Positions 40,069 to 49,165 of a stretch of 64,000 bases of DNA are shown in pieces. The DNA lies in assembly GCA_002083515.1 (NCBI GenBank), contig LWDN01000080.1:1-64000 (forward strand), given 5' to 3'. The notes beneath the pieces are model-generated. The model was not told where the DNA came from. It saw nothing but the letters and a program-made list of their open reading frames with translations, and did no database searches. Both the position numbers and the translations under genes were made by a program. Each line of letters starts with the position of its first letter. Positions within the stretch are counted from its first letter, which is position 1. The DNA comes from Proteobacteria bacterium HN_bin10 (GTDB lineage Bacteria; Pseudomonadota; Alphaproteobacteria; Caulobacterales; Aquidulcibacteraceae).

Positions 40069-41310
40069 GTGAGTACGGGCGAAATCAGACGCGTCATCAT
40101 CATCGGCGCCGGCCAGGCCGGCGGCGAGACGGCGCAGCGCCTGCGCCAGGCGGGCTTCGAAGGCGAAATCACCTTGATCGGCGATGAGCCGGCGGCGCCC
40201 TACCAGCGCCCGCCGCTCTCGAAAGCCTATCTCAAGGGCGAACTCGACATGGAGCGGCTGCTGCTGCGGCCGCCGTCCGTTTACGCCGAAGAGCGCATCG
40301 CGCTGCTCACCAAAACCCGCGCGGTCTGGATCGACCGCGCCAACCGCAAGGTTCGCATCGAGGGCGGGCGCGAGCTTCCCTACGATGCGCTGGTGCTGGC
40401 GACGGGCGCTAAGCCGCGCCGGCTGCCGCTGGTCGGCGCCGATCTCGATGGCGTTCACCTCTTCCGCACCGCCGCCGACGTGGATCAGATCCGCACGCGC
40501 TTCCAATCCGGCGCCAAGCTGATCGTGATCGGCGCAGGCTATATCGGTCTCGAGGTCGCCGCCGTCGCACGCCAGTGCGGACTGGAGGTTACGATTGTCG
40601 AAGCGGCGGTGCGGCCGCTGGCGCGGGTGACAAGCCCGGAGGTAGCGGGCTTTTTCCTCGACGAACACACCCGCCAAGGCGTGCGCTTCGTGCTCGGCGG
40701 CCAGTGCGCAGTGATCAAGGGCCAAGAGCGCGTCACCGGCGTCGGTCTTGCCGACGGTTCGGAACTACCTGCCGATCTCGTCATCGCCGGCATCGGCGTC
40801 ACCCCGGACGTGGCGCTGGCCGAGCAGTGCGGACTGGCCGTCGACAACGGCATCGTCACCGACCGCCATTGCCGCACCGCCGATCCTAACATTTTCGCTA
40901 TCGGCGATTGCGCCGCGCGCCCGATGGCGCACTACGCCGGCCGCATGGCGCGGCTCGAAAGCGTCCACAACGCCGTCGAAGGCGCCAAGATCGTCGCCGC
41001 CGCGATCATGGGCGGTAAGGATCACGTCGAGGAAGCGCCCTGGTTCTGGTCGGACCAGTACGATCTCAAATTGCAGATCGCCGGGCTTTTCCAGGGTTAC
41101 GATCAGCTCGTCTTCCGTGGCGTCATGGCTGACCGGGCCTTCGCGGCATTCTACTACAAGGGCGGCACATTGATCGCCGTCGATGCGGTGAACCGGCCGG
41201 CGGAGTATTTGGGCGCGAAGATGTTGATTCAAACCAATCGGTCGCTGCCGCCGGATGTCATTCAGGATATGTCGCGGCCGATGAAGGAATTGGTCGCCAG
41301 CGCGCGTTAG
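40069..41310 (+). CDS. NAD(P)H-dependent ferredoxin reductase (rhodocoxin reductase type)
   Basis: A 413-residue pyridine-nucleotide-disulfide-fold flavoprotein with FAD motif VIIIGAGQAGGETAQ, second Rossmann motif LIVIGAGYIGLEVA, and the late FAD contact NIFAIGDCAARP. YQRPPLSKAYLKGE is typical of class I ferredoxin reductases serving P450 or ring-hydroxylating systems. Start is GTG 40069. A [2Fe-2S] ferredoxin gene follows after 15 bp, so the two form an electron-transfer pair. No terminal oxygenase is present in the window. Confidence 0.92.
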   Translation: MSTGEIRRVIIIGAGQAGGETAQRLRQAGFEGEITLIGDEPAAPYQRPPLSKAYLKGELDMERLLLRPPSVYAEERIALLTKTRAVWIDRANRKVRIEGGRELPYDALVLATGAKPRRLPLVGADLDGVHLFRTAADVDQIRTRFQSGAKLIVIGAGYIGLEVAAVARQCGLEVTIVEAAVRPLARVTSPEVAGFFLDEHTRQGVRFVLGGQCAVIKGQERVTGVGLADGSELPADLVIAGIGVTPDVALAEQCGLAVDNGIVTDRHCRTADPNIFAIGDCAARPMAHYAGRMARLESVHNAVEGAKIVAAAIMGGKDHVEEAPWFWSDQYDLKLQIAGLFQGYDQLVFRGVMADRAFAAFYYKGGTLIAVDAVNRPAEYLGAKMLIQTNRSLPPDVIQDMSRPMKELVASAR

Positions 41311-41646
<336 letters not shown>

Positions 41647-41647
41647 C

Positions 41648-42094
41648 GTGCGCGCCGTTCCGCCGCCGCTTTGGGCTCTGCTCTCGCTGGCGGCGGCGTA
41701 TGGCTTGAGCCTGCTGCCCGGATTGAACGGGCTTCCAGTCCTGCCGACGCGGCCGGTGGGGCTGATCGTCATCGTCGGCGCATTGACGATCCTGTTCGGC
41801 GCCATGCTGCAATTCCGCCTGGCGAACACGCAATTGTTGCCGACCTCGCCCACCAATAACGCGCTCGTCACCGGCGGCATTTTCGCGATCACGCGCAACC
41901 CGATGTATCTGGCGATGACGCTCTTCTGCCTGGGCGCGGCCTTGTGGTTCGGGCGCCCGGCGATGCTGGCGGCGCCGCTCGCCATGTTCGCCATCGCCAA
42001 TTGGGTCTTCATCCCGTTCGAGGAAGCCAAGATGCGCCGCCAGTTCGGCGAGGCGTTCGACGCCTATTGCAAGCGCGTCCGGCGCTGGGTCTGA
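41648..42094 (+). CDS. Isoprenylcysteine methyltransferase/PEMT-like membrane protein
   Basis: A 148-residue integral membrane protein with about four hydrophobic segments. The second half carries the methyltransferase-like signature FAITRNPMYLAMTLFCLG and FEEAKMRRQFGEAFDAYC, the RNPMY...E...F.eY pattern of the ICMT/phospholipid methyltransferase superfamily that binds SAM. Start is GTG 41648, one base after the ferredoxin stop, so it is probably cotranscribed. Substrate unknown. Confidence 0.8.
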   Translation: MRAVPPPLWALLSLAAAYGLSLLPGLNGLPVLPTRPVGLIVIVGALTILFGAMLQFRLANTQLLPTSPTNNALVTGGIFAITRNPMYLAMTLFCLGAALWFGRPAMLAAPLAMFAIANWVFIPFEEAKMRRQFGEAFDAYCKRVRRWV

Positions 42095-42122
42095 TCGCCC
42101 CACGCCGGCGGCGTGCGACTCG

Positions 42123-42143
42123 AAGTGTGTGTCACCTTTTCCG
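42123..42143 (+). repeat. RAYT-associated motif copy at the edge of a truncated gene
   Basis: A 21-base stretch containing GTGTGTGTCACCTTTTCC is identical to one at 63498-63518 beside the RAYT gene and in the same orientation. The NRDE-family fragment begins exactly on its CCTTTTCC side. Confidence 0.7.
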
Positions 42144-42768
42144 GGATCTGCGGGCCGGCGGAACATGGATCGGCGTGAATGCCCATGGCGTCATTGCTTG
42201 TCTTCTGAACCGTTACGATGCCGCGGCGATTGGGCGAACAACCCGAGGGCAAGTCGTGATTGAGGCGATGCGCGGCGCCACGATGGAAACGGCCAATGGC
42301 GTTCTGGCGGCGCTCGATCACCGCGAATACTCACCGTTCACCTGCGTTGTTGTTACGAAGGACGGCGCCACGCGGCTGGATTGGACAGGGTCTACGTTCG
42401 ACCGAACGGACCTCGCCTGTGCCGACAGCATAATGGCGACGTCATCCTCGTGGCAGTTTGAAGAGGTCAGAGCTCAGCGCGAAGCTTTGTTCCGCCAAGT
42501 CTGGTCAGATGCCCGGAGCACAGCCGATAGAATCGCCGCCTTTCACGCCCGTCGAGTCAACGCGCACGACGCGTGGGCACCCATGATGTTGCGCCCGACA
42601 ACCCAGACCAAGAGCATCACGCAAGTTGAACTCAGGCCGCACGGCGCGGAGATGCGTTATTGGACAAGAGAGGCCGCGGTTACCAGCAAACTGTCGGCGC
42701 CCGAGACACGCATTCGTGTTGGAACGGGTTCGCCTGAGGGCGCCATTTCCGAAGGCGTCGATCTTTGA
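42127..42768 (+). pseudogene. 5'-truncated NRDE (TANGO2-like) family gene
   Basis: The frame reads LFRDLRAGGTWIGVNAHGV, which is the middle of the NRDE/TANGO2 family (PF05742). Intact members start with MC..., an NRDE motif and about 40 more residues before this block; these are missing, including the nucleophile-like Cys2. The remaining about 210 residues run to a normal stop and still contain NRYDAAAIGRTTRGQVVIEAM. A GTG at 42127 inside the repeat could start translation but cannot restore the lost part. The break coincides with the GTGTGTGTCACC motif. I call it a fragment, function lost. Confidence 0.7.
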
Positions 42769-42959
42769 ACAACCGGAATGGCCGGTTCGGAGCCGAGCCA
42801 TTTCTAAACCTTGCCGTAATCGGCCTACGATCGCCGAAGTTTGCCGTTGACCCGCGTTGGGCGAACGTCGTCTTTGCAGAGCAACGGGCGCTGACCGCCG
42901 CGTTCCACGGGGCCCCGGCAAACTGGACGCCAGGCGACCCGTAAGGAGATCGCTTCAGG

Positions 42960-44666
42960 TCAATCGCTCATGAGTCGATCGCCGCGTAGTTCCAGCACAG
43001 TCTCCCTCCCGTGCTGGCGGATCGTGAGCCGACGAGCGCCCCCGTCGACCGGAGAGAACTCCACGCTTGCCTCCTCCCCTTCCACCTCAAACAAGGTCGG
43101 TGAGATCGCGCGGAGCAGCACGGGCGGCTGGTCCTCGATCTGCGCATTCAGCGCGTCTCCATCCAGGAATACCGACAACGCAACTTCACTGTTGGCATAA
43201 GCCCCAACGAGACCTTCAAGCACGGCGCGCGGCAGCTGCAGCGCAGCGGGCTCTGTCGGCGCGGCACCCGTGCGCACGCCGAGGGCCCCTTCGCCATCAC
43301 CGTTCGCGAAAAACCGGACGCCAGAAACGGCGCCCGTTTCATCGCGCTCAAGCTGCAGGCGATTGAACCCATCCGGATAAAGGAAGTCGTCGTCGCCTAT
43401 GGGCGTCAGAGTCTGGCGCCGTCCGCTATCGCGTTGGGCGGTCAACTGCCCCTCCACAACGCGCAGTGTGCGCCTAACGTCGTCGTCAAAACGATAAACG
43501 CCCTCCGCTGTCGCGAGCGCCGACATATCCACGGGAACTGGCGTCATCTCTGGATAAGGGCGCCCCATCGCGATGGCGGCGAGCCTTCGCCCAACGTGTG
43601 CAATCTCAATGCTCTCGAATGCGTCGCTGTTTTCCAGGATGATGATCGAGATGTCGGAGCCTGGAACATAGCCGAGCCAGGCCCGGAAACCGAAGATGTG
43701 GCCGCCATGCCAAAGCATGCGCTCGCCACGGACCCGGTCGTCGAGCACCCCAAAACCGTACTGAGCTTCCTCGACAGCCGCCGCGCCGACTGGCGTGATC
43801 ATCTGCTGATAGGCCGTTTCGCTGAGAATGCGCCCCTCATGAAGCGCACGATTCCAGATGAGCAGGTCATCGGCATTCGAAACCAGAGCGCCGGCGGCAT
43901 AGGCTTGCGTCATGCTCATGGGCCGCATTGGCGCCAATTCGTTGTCCACGCGCGAATAGCCGGCGACTTGCCGAGCGGCGAACGCGGGATCGTGTCCGTA
44001 ACCGGTGTGGGTCATCCCGAGCGGCTCGAACAATGTCTGCCTCAGGTAGGCGTCCCATGGCATGCCGCTCGCCGCCTCAATCACGGCGCCAGCGAGCACG
44101 TAGCCGGAATTGCTGTAGGCCCAGCCGGCGCCCGGTTCGAACTGTAAGGGCTCGCGGTCGAACAAAGCGATGAGTTGATCGGTGGTGAAGTCGCGTTGAA
44201 CCGTCTCCGCTTGGTCGTTTTGCAGGCGCCAATAATCTCCCAATCCGGATGTGTGATTGAGCAATTGACGAATTGTGATGCGACTCGCTTCCGGAAAATC
44301 CGGCAGATAATTGGACAACGGATCGTCAAGGCGCACGCGCCCCGCATCTACAAGTGTCAACAGAGCTGCAGCGGTGAATTGCTTGGTGACCGAGCCGATG
44401 CGAAAGACAGAATCGGGTTGAAGCAAGGCGTGCGTCTCGATGTCCGCCTCGCCGCGAGCGCCTCGAAACAGGATTCGATCGCCCCGCGCGACTAGGATCA
44501 CGGCGCCGGGCCCGTCGGCGGGATAGGTTCGCGCCAGCAAGTCTTCAGCATGGCGCGCCATTTCACTCAGCGATAACGCCGCTCCATCGAGAGGCGGCGC
44601 CTGCTGGCCCGTCGCGCAGGCGCTCAGCACGCATGCAACCAACAATCCCACAAGCCGATGTTTCAT
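42960..44666 (-). CDS. Serine hydrolase lipoprotein, class C beta-lactamase/DD-peptidase fold
   Basis: A 568-residue protein with signal peptide and lipobox LSAC (Cys17). Catalytic motifs are SVTK (92-95), YSN (184-186) and a late HGG in MLWHGGHIFGFR, the SxxK/YxN/HxG triad of the family. About 200 extra C-terminal residues form a DUF3471-like beta-domain (LVGAYANSEVALSVFLDG). Such periplasmic proteins are usually D-aminopeptidases or esterases rather than resistance beta-lactamases. It stands alone on the minus strand at the left of the accessory block. Substrate not predictable. Confidence 0.87.
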   Translation of the reverse strand: MKHRLVGLLVACVLSACATGQQAPPLDGAALSLSEMARHAEDLLARTYPADGPGAVILVARGDRILFRGARGEADIETHALLQPDSVFRIGSVTKQFTAAALLTLVDAGRVRLDDPLSNYLPDFPEASRITIRQLLNHTSGLGDYWRLQNDQAETVQRDFTTDQLIALFDREPLQFEPGAGWAYSNSGYVLAGAVIEAASGMPWDAYLRQTLFEPLGMTHTGYGHDPAFAARQVAGYSRVDNELAPMRPMSMTQAYAAGALVSNADDLLIWNRALHEGRILSETAYQQMITPVGAAAVEEAQYGFGVLDDRVRGERMLWHGGHIFGFRAWLGYVPGSDISIIILENSDAFESIEIAHVGRRLAAIAMGRPYPEMTPVPVDMSALATAEGVYRFDDDVRRTLRVVEGQLTAQRDSGRRQTLTPIGDDDFLYPDGFNRLQLERDETGAVSGVRFFANGDGEGALGVRTGAAPTEPAALQLPRAVLEGLVGAYANSEVALSVFLDGDALNAQIEDQPPVLLRAISPTLFEVEGEEASVEFSPVDGGARRLTIRQHGRETVLELRGDRLMSD

Positions 44667-44775
44667 ACGAGACCCTCGCTACCAATGTTTCGAAGGGCTT
44701 AGGCGTGAGAGCATTTGTCTTCGGCCCCACGCCACCCTTCAGCACGCTGTCTTGCCTATTTCGGGTGGCGCGCGA

Positions 44776-45477
44776 TCAAGCGGCGGGCGCGGTTGTTGCG
44801 TGTCTGGCGCTTATGCCGAAGACCAGAAGCCATAGCGCCAGCGCCAATTCTCCGAACATGAGAGGCATCGCGAGATTGAACGCAGTCGCACCAAGTTCGG
44901 GCGCGACGAGCCCGATCACCGTCAGCGCAACATAGGCGAGCCCGTTCAGGATCAACCAGACCCCAAGAAACCATGGCAGGAATTTCGAGCGGATCACGAG
45001 CGCGCCGAGCGGAAGCAGCCAGAGGCCCCAGAAAAATTGCGAGACGAGCACGCCCTGCCGATCGACGTTGATCATGAACATGGCTAGCGCATCGCGTTGC
45101 GGCTCATCAAACGCAGCGAGAAACTCCCCGCCTCGAATGAATTGCAGGGTCGCGACCTCATTGCTCATCGCCACGAAGGAAAGCGGAACCTGCAGCAAGA
45201 TGAGCGCCGCCATCACGACCGCGAGAGGGCGATCGACGGCTTCGAGCAGCCGATAGAGCGCGAGAATTACCAACACAAACAGAACCTGACTCACAAGCCC
45301 AACCAGGATGGACGCGACAAACAGATTCTGGTTGGCCGCGATGTTCGCCACCGTCGCCGCGGCGTCGCCCGGCACATAGAGCCGACCGGGGACGTAGAGC
45401 AGCACGAACGGCGTCATGACGGCGACCAGCAGATAGAGGAACCCCGCCAAGCGTGCCGTACCTTTGAGCGACTCCAT
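44776..45477 (-). CDS. DUF4386 membrane protein, paralogue A
   Basis: A 233-residue protein with about six membrane segments starting ARLAGFLYLLVAVMTPFVLLY. It has the family block PGDAAATVANIAANQNLFVAS after the first segment and the terminal MFGELALALWLLVFGI. ATG 45477 is preceded by GGGAGGG. DUF4386 (PF14329) has no known function. Two other genes here (46466-47206 and 50023-50733) share the DAxATxxNIxA motif and the same topology, and a fourth at 48365 is more divergent. Confidence 0.82.
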   Translation of the reverse strand: MESLKGTARLAGFLYLLVAVMTPFVLLYVPGRLYVPGDAAATVANIAANQNLFVASILVGLVSQVLFVLVILALYRLLEAVDRPLAVVMAALILLQVPLSFVAMSNEVATLQFIRGGEFLAAFDEPQRDALAMFMINVDRQGVLVSQFFWGLWLLPLGALVIRSKFLPWFLGVWLILNGLAYVALTVIGLVAPELGATAFNLAMPLMFGELALALWLLVFGISARHATTAPAA

Positions 45478-45653
45478 ACTGTTCCCTCCCATCATCGTTG
45501 GTGGGGACGCCAACGAGCGCACCACACCTCATCGCGCTGCGAGACCGAGACGGCAACTTGCATCTCCAGCAGCTCTGTAAGCACTCATTGGTAGCTGGAG
45601 ACTGCGCCTTGCGTCGCCGCACCTCATCCGCGGGGACTCGTTACGGCGAACCC

Positions 45654-46469
45654 CTAATTCTGACCAAAAACGATCATACGAACAAAGATCAAACTGAAGC
45701 CGACGGCGCCCAATGCCATGATGGCGCTCGCGGCGTAGAGCACCGTGGCAACTGCATAATTGCTCAAACCTCCGCCGCGGTCGGAAGCGTGCAGATAGAG
45801 TTGAAGAATTACCAGCGGGAGCAAGAACGCCAGGTAGTCGAAGGCAACGAAGAGCGCGGCGCTAGGCTCAGTTTGAGTGAGCAAGAGCCAACTTGAAAAG
45901 ATCAAGCGCAGGAAGAATACGCCATTGACCGCCAAGAGCGCGCGCAGCGCCCAGCGGCGGTGTGACGCTACATTTCGCGTCGCCGCCGCTCGCCACGCCA
46001 GCGTGGCAAACACCAGAATCAGAAGACCATTGAGGCTGATGCTCAACTCGCTCAACGGATCGTCTGGCGGGGCGCGCAACCACACCATGTAGAACCCCGC
46101 CACACTCACCAGAATCGCGAGACTCAAGAACAGCCTGCCGTTCCAGCGATGAAACCATGGCATGTGCGAGCGGACTTGAGGGACGAGCTGCAGCGTTCCC
46201 CCCATCGTAATTAACGCTGCCAACAGGACATGGGCACCAAATGCTACATTGCCGGCAAGATCACCTGGCACATGACCCTTGATGAAAGGGTGCCCGTTCC
46301 ATGATGCGAGATTGCCCGAGAACGTACGCACACCGTAAAAGCCGATGATGTAGAAAACAAATATCCACTGCGCGGAAACCATCACAAAGAACCAAGCGCC
46401 GGCCGCGCGTCTTAGCGCCGCTCCTGGTTGGCCCGCAGGCTTTTCAATTGTGGTTGAGCCAGCGGTCAT
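45654..46469 (-). CDS. DUF2306 membrane protein
   Basis: A 271-residue protein with about seven hydrophobic segments. The block FGAHVLLAALITMGGTLQLV, then HRWNGRLFL and later SHRRWALRALLAVNGVFFLR, matches DUF2306 (PF10067), whose conserved His and Arg residues recall heme- or quinone-binding membrane proteins; function is unknown. It overlaps paralogue B of DUF4386 by ATGA (46466-46469), so the two are translationally coupled. A 176-bp gap separates it from paralogue A, in which I see nothing. Confidence 0.82.
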   Translation of the reverse strand: MTAGSTTIEKPAGQPGAALRRAAGAWFFVMVSAQWIFVFYIIGFYGVRTFSGNLASWNGHPFIKGHVPGDLAGNVAFGAHVLLAALITMGGTLQLVPQVRSHMPWFHRWNGRLFLSLAILVSVAGFYMVWLRAPPDDPLSELSISLNGLLILVFATLAWRAAATRNVASHRRWALRALLAVNGVFFLRLIFSSWLLLTQTEPSAALFVAFDYLAFLLPLVILQLYLHASDRGGGLSNYAVATVLYAASAIMALGAVGFSLIFVRMIVFGQN

Positions 46470-47206
46470 GGTCCCTCTCCGGCAGAAACGGCGTCAGCTT
46501 GCGTCCGCCAAGCGTCCGCTTTGACACCAACGAAGAGCAGCCACAGTGCAAGCGCGGCCTCGGCCGCAAACGCTAGCGGCACCATCACCGGGAAGATAAG
46601 TGCCGTAGCCGGCGGATACACAAAAAACGAAAAGCTGTTTGCCACATAAGCGAAACCGGCAAGGATGAGCGCCACACCAATCAGGCGCGGCAGAAACTTC
46701 GCACTCGCGATCAACCAACCAAGAAGGAGGCAATGTACGCCGAACAGGAAGAGACAAACGGTGTAGGCGGCGGTGTGCAAGCGCAATGACAAGAGCGACA
46801 ACGAGTGAATTATCTCGGTTGAAAGCCCCTGTTGTAGGCTTGCGTCCTGAAGCAGCATGATCGGAAGGGTGTAGAACACGATCGAAGCAGCGACGATGAG
46901 AATCGCGCCGAGCCGGAAAAAGCAGGACAACAGCGCAACGACCTCATTCACCGGCCGCATCAGTAGATAAAAAAGCGCGGCGAGGGCCACGTCGCACACC
47001 AAGGTAATGAGCTGCGCGCCTGCGCCCCAGCGAAACAACTGGCCTGAAGCCGAGATGTTGGCAGCCGTTGCCGCCGCGTCGTCAATTACAACGAGGGGAG
47101 ATCGGACGAAGAACTCTCCGAATGACGCGACAACGATGATGAGAAGATAAAGCGCCCCCGCAATCCTCGCGACGGTCTGCGGCGATCGGGTATCCGGTTG
47201 ATTCAT
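46466..47206 (-). CDS. DUF4386 membrane protein, paralogue B
   Basis: A 246-residue protein with about six membrane segments. ARIAGALYLLIIVVASFGEF is the first, followed by DDAAATAANISASGQLF, the paralogue motif, and the C-terminal FAAEAALALWLLFVG. ATG 47206 (MNQPDTRS) follows AAGAGATC; the longer frame upstream covers the intergenic region and is not supported. It is the first gene of a two-gene operon with DUF2306 and is divergent from the AraC regulator, suggesting control by it. Confidence 0.82.
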   Translation of the reverse strand: MNQPDTRSPQTVARIAGALYLLIIVVASFGEFFVRSPLVVIDDAAATAANISASGQLFRWGAGAQLITLVCDVALAALFYLLMRPVNEVVALLSCFFRLGAILIVAASIVFYTLPIMLLQDASLQQGLSTEIIHSLSLLSLRLHTAAYTVCLFLFGVHCLLLGWLIASAKFLPRLIGVALILAGFAYVANSFSFFVYPPATALIFPVMVPLAFAAEAALALWLLFVGVKADAWRTQADAVSAGEGP

Positions 47207-47281
47207 CGAGCTGATCTCTTCGGCTATGTCACGACAATGACTGCGATCCGGCTGGCGTGCTTGATTGCGGCCGCATAATTC

Positions 47282-47292
47282 TCGATAATCGA
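47282..47292 (+). promoter_or_regulatory. Dyad in the DUF4386/AraC divergent promoter region
   Basis: The perfect palindrome TCGATAATCGA (47282-47292) sits in an A/T-richer 145-bp divergent region. It could be an operator for the neighbouring AraC-type regulator, but AraC proteins usually bind direct repeats, so this is weak. Confidence 0.3.
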
Positions 47293-47351
47293 TATGAGCG
47301 CTATGATCTCGCGTCTCGCTTGTGTGATCCATTGTATCAGGTGCGACTTTG

Positions 47352-48368
47352 ATGGCGGATCTGACTGCCTCGGCGGGGCTTGTCCGCGGGTTGTTTGACT
47401 TCGCGGTCACGCGCGGCGCCGATCGCCGAATGCTCGCCACGCGCGCGGGCATCGACGAGCGCGCGCTTGAGGATGCGGACGCAAGAATCCCGTTTGACGT
47501 CTATGTAGCACTCGTGCGCGAAGCGTCGGTTTTGTGCGGCGATCCCGCCTTGGCGCTGCACTATGGCGAAAGCGTCGACATGTCCGAAGTGTCGATCGTA
47601 GGCCTGATCATGAACGCGTCTGAGACCATGGCGGAGGCCTTCGGCCAACTCCAACGGTTCGGCCAACTCGCCTTGGAGGTCGAGGGCGTTGGCGAGCGCT
47701 TTGGCGTCGCCGTCCGTGATGACGGTTTGTGGATCGTGGACCAGCGGCTCAATCCCAATGAGTTTCCGCAACTCTCCGAGATCACGTTTTCGCGTCTTGC
47801 TTGCGGCCCACGTCGCTTCCTGCCGCAATCTCACATTCTTGAAGTCCATTTCACCCATCCCGCACCGCCCTACCGGCAGGAGTATGAGCGCGTTTTCGAT
47901 TGCAGGGTTGTGTTCGACAGCGATTGGAATGCGATGCGGATGCATCCCGAGGCGGCGAGTTGGCGTGTCGCGCTGCAGCCTCGCTATGTCTTTGGCGTCC
48001 TGACCGAACGCGCCGACATGCTGATGCAGGGCCTCAATGACAGCCGCACGACGCGCGCCCAGGTCGAGGGCGTCATCCTTCCGATCCTGCACAAGGGGGA
48101 CGCCACCGCCGATTCGGTCGCGAGCATAATGGGATTCAGCAGGCAGACTTTGTTCCGGCGCCTGAGGGAAGAAGGCGTCACCTTCGAGGAGGTGCTGGAC
48201 GAGCTGCGCCATCGCATGGCGTTGCACTACCTCCAGGGCAAGCGCGCGTCGGTGAACGAAGTCGCCTACCTTGTCGGGTTCTCTGACCGCGCTTCCTTTT
48301 CACGCGCCTTCAAACGATGGACTGGACGAAGCCCGGGCGAGGTTCGCGCTCAAATCCGCGCCACCTAG
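47352..48368 (+). CDS. AraC-family transcriptional regulator (OruR/ArgR-like)
   Basis: A 338-residue regulator. The N-terminal 190 residues resemble the Arabinose_bd domain (PF12625): GLVRGLFDFAVTRGADRRM, LHYGESVDMSEVSIVGLIM and FSRLACGPRRF. The C-terminal AraC DNA-binding domain has two HTH motifs, DSVASIMGFSRQTLFRRL and NEVAYLVGFSDRASFSRAFKRW, ending WTGRSPGEVRAQIR. ATG 47352 follows a TTG that the longest frame would use. It is divergent from the DUF4386B-DUF2306 pair and converges on paralogue C by 4 bp. It probably senses a small molecule. Confidence 0.9.
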   Translation: MADLTASAGLVRGLFDFAVTRGADRRMLATRAGIDERALEDADARIPFDVYVALVREASVLCGDPALALHYGESVDMSEVSIVGLIMNASETMAEAFGQLQRFGQLALEVEGVGERFGVAVRDDGLWIVDQRLNPNEFPQLSEITFSRLACGPRRFLPQSHILEVHFTHPAPPYRQEYERVFDCRVVFDSDWNAMRMHPEAASWRVALQPRYVFGVLTERADMLMQGLNDSRTTRAQVEGVILPILHKGDATADSVASIMGFSRQTLFRRLREEGVTFEEVLDELRHRMALHYLQGKRASVNEVAYLVGFSDRASFSRAFKRWTGRSPGEVRAQIRAT

Positions 48369-49018
48369 GACGAGCTCCGCACGCCCCTGACGATAAGCCA
48401 TAGCGCAAGCGGTACTTCAAACAGCAGCATGGGCAGCCAGGCTGCGGCGAGCCTTGGGTCGCTCGCCAAGCCAACGAGCTGCGGCGGCAACACGACCAAG
48501 AGCAAGAGCGAGGCGAAGACGCCCAGCCAGGCAAGCGGCGCCGGTATAAGCCGCCCGCGGAGCAAGAGCCACGCGAACAAGAAACTTCCGGCGGCGAAGA
48601 AGATCGAGGTCAGAGTCACTTCGCTTCGCATGACATAGGAAGCCAGGACATGAACCGCGCCGCTGCTTTCGGCCGGCTCGTCCGCCAGCCACAGGATGGC
48701 CAAACTGTCCGATAGCGATGTCGTGACGAGCACGCCTTCAACGATGCGGCAAACCATTGCAAGCATCGCCGTCGTAGCGCCATGGGCTGAGGTCAAGGCG
48801 TAAAGCGTCACCGCCAGCGTCAGCGCGCAGAAGGCGCAGACCAGGTCCAGCAGCGCCGCGTAGCGCAGGAGCGCGACATTCTCTGCCATGCTCGCCAGCC
48901 GAGTCGCGATATCTCCACTCCCGCCGGCTGCTTGAGTGAGGACGAGGCTCGCAATGCCGCCTGCAATATAGATCCAGAAAGCGATGCCAGCGACACGCGC
49001 AGTTATGGATGACGACAT
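48365..49018 (-). CDS. DUF4386-like membrane protein, divergent paralogue C
   Basis: A 217-residue protein with about six membrane segments. The start TARVAGIAFWIYIAGGIASL and the segment GDIATRLASMAENVALLRY align with the pattern of the other paralogues, but the DAxATxxNI motif is only partly kept. The C-terminal LLFEVPLALWLIVRGVRSS matches the common ending (..E.xLALWLL..G). ATG 49018 is chosen; ATG 49051 would add 11 residues. Its end overlaps the AraC gene by 4 bp tail to tail. Confidence 0.7.
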   Translation of the reverse strand: MSSSITARVAGIAFWIYIAGGIASLVLTQAAGGSGDIATRLASMAENVALLRYAALLDLVCAFCALTLAVTLYALTSAHGATTAMLAMVCRIVEGVLVTTSLSDSLAILWLADEPAESSGAVHVLASYVMRSEVTLTSIFFAAGSFLFAWLLLRGRLIPAPLAWLGVFASLLLLVVLPPQLVGLASDPRLAAAWLPMLLFEVPLALWLIVRGVRSSS

Positions 49019-49165
49019 GATTTTTGGTCCGCTCTCACTGGTACTCGTCATTCATGCACGATCCGCGTCCCTCTTGTCAGGGCGAACACGTATTGCAGTA
49101 GAGATCAATTGCATGACGATGCGTAACAAATCTCGTAGCGCTTCACGCGACGCCGCATTGACGCC

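Noticed and set aside
42960..44666. Antibiotic-resistance class C beta-lactamase
   Set aside because: Although the SxxK/YxN/HxG motifs fit, the lipobox, the 568-residue length and the C-terminal beta-domain fit the broad serine hydrolase/D-aminopeptidase group better; resistance cannot be inferred.
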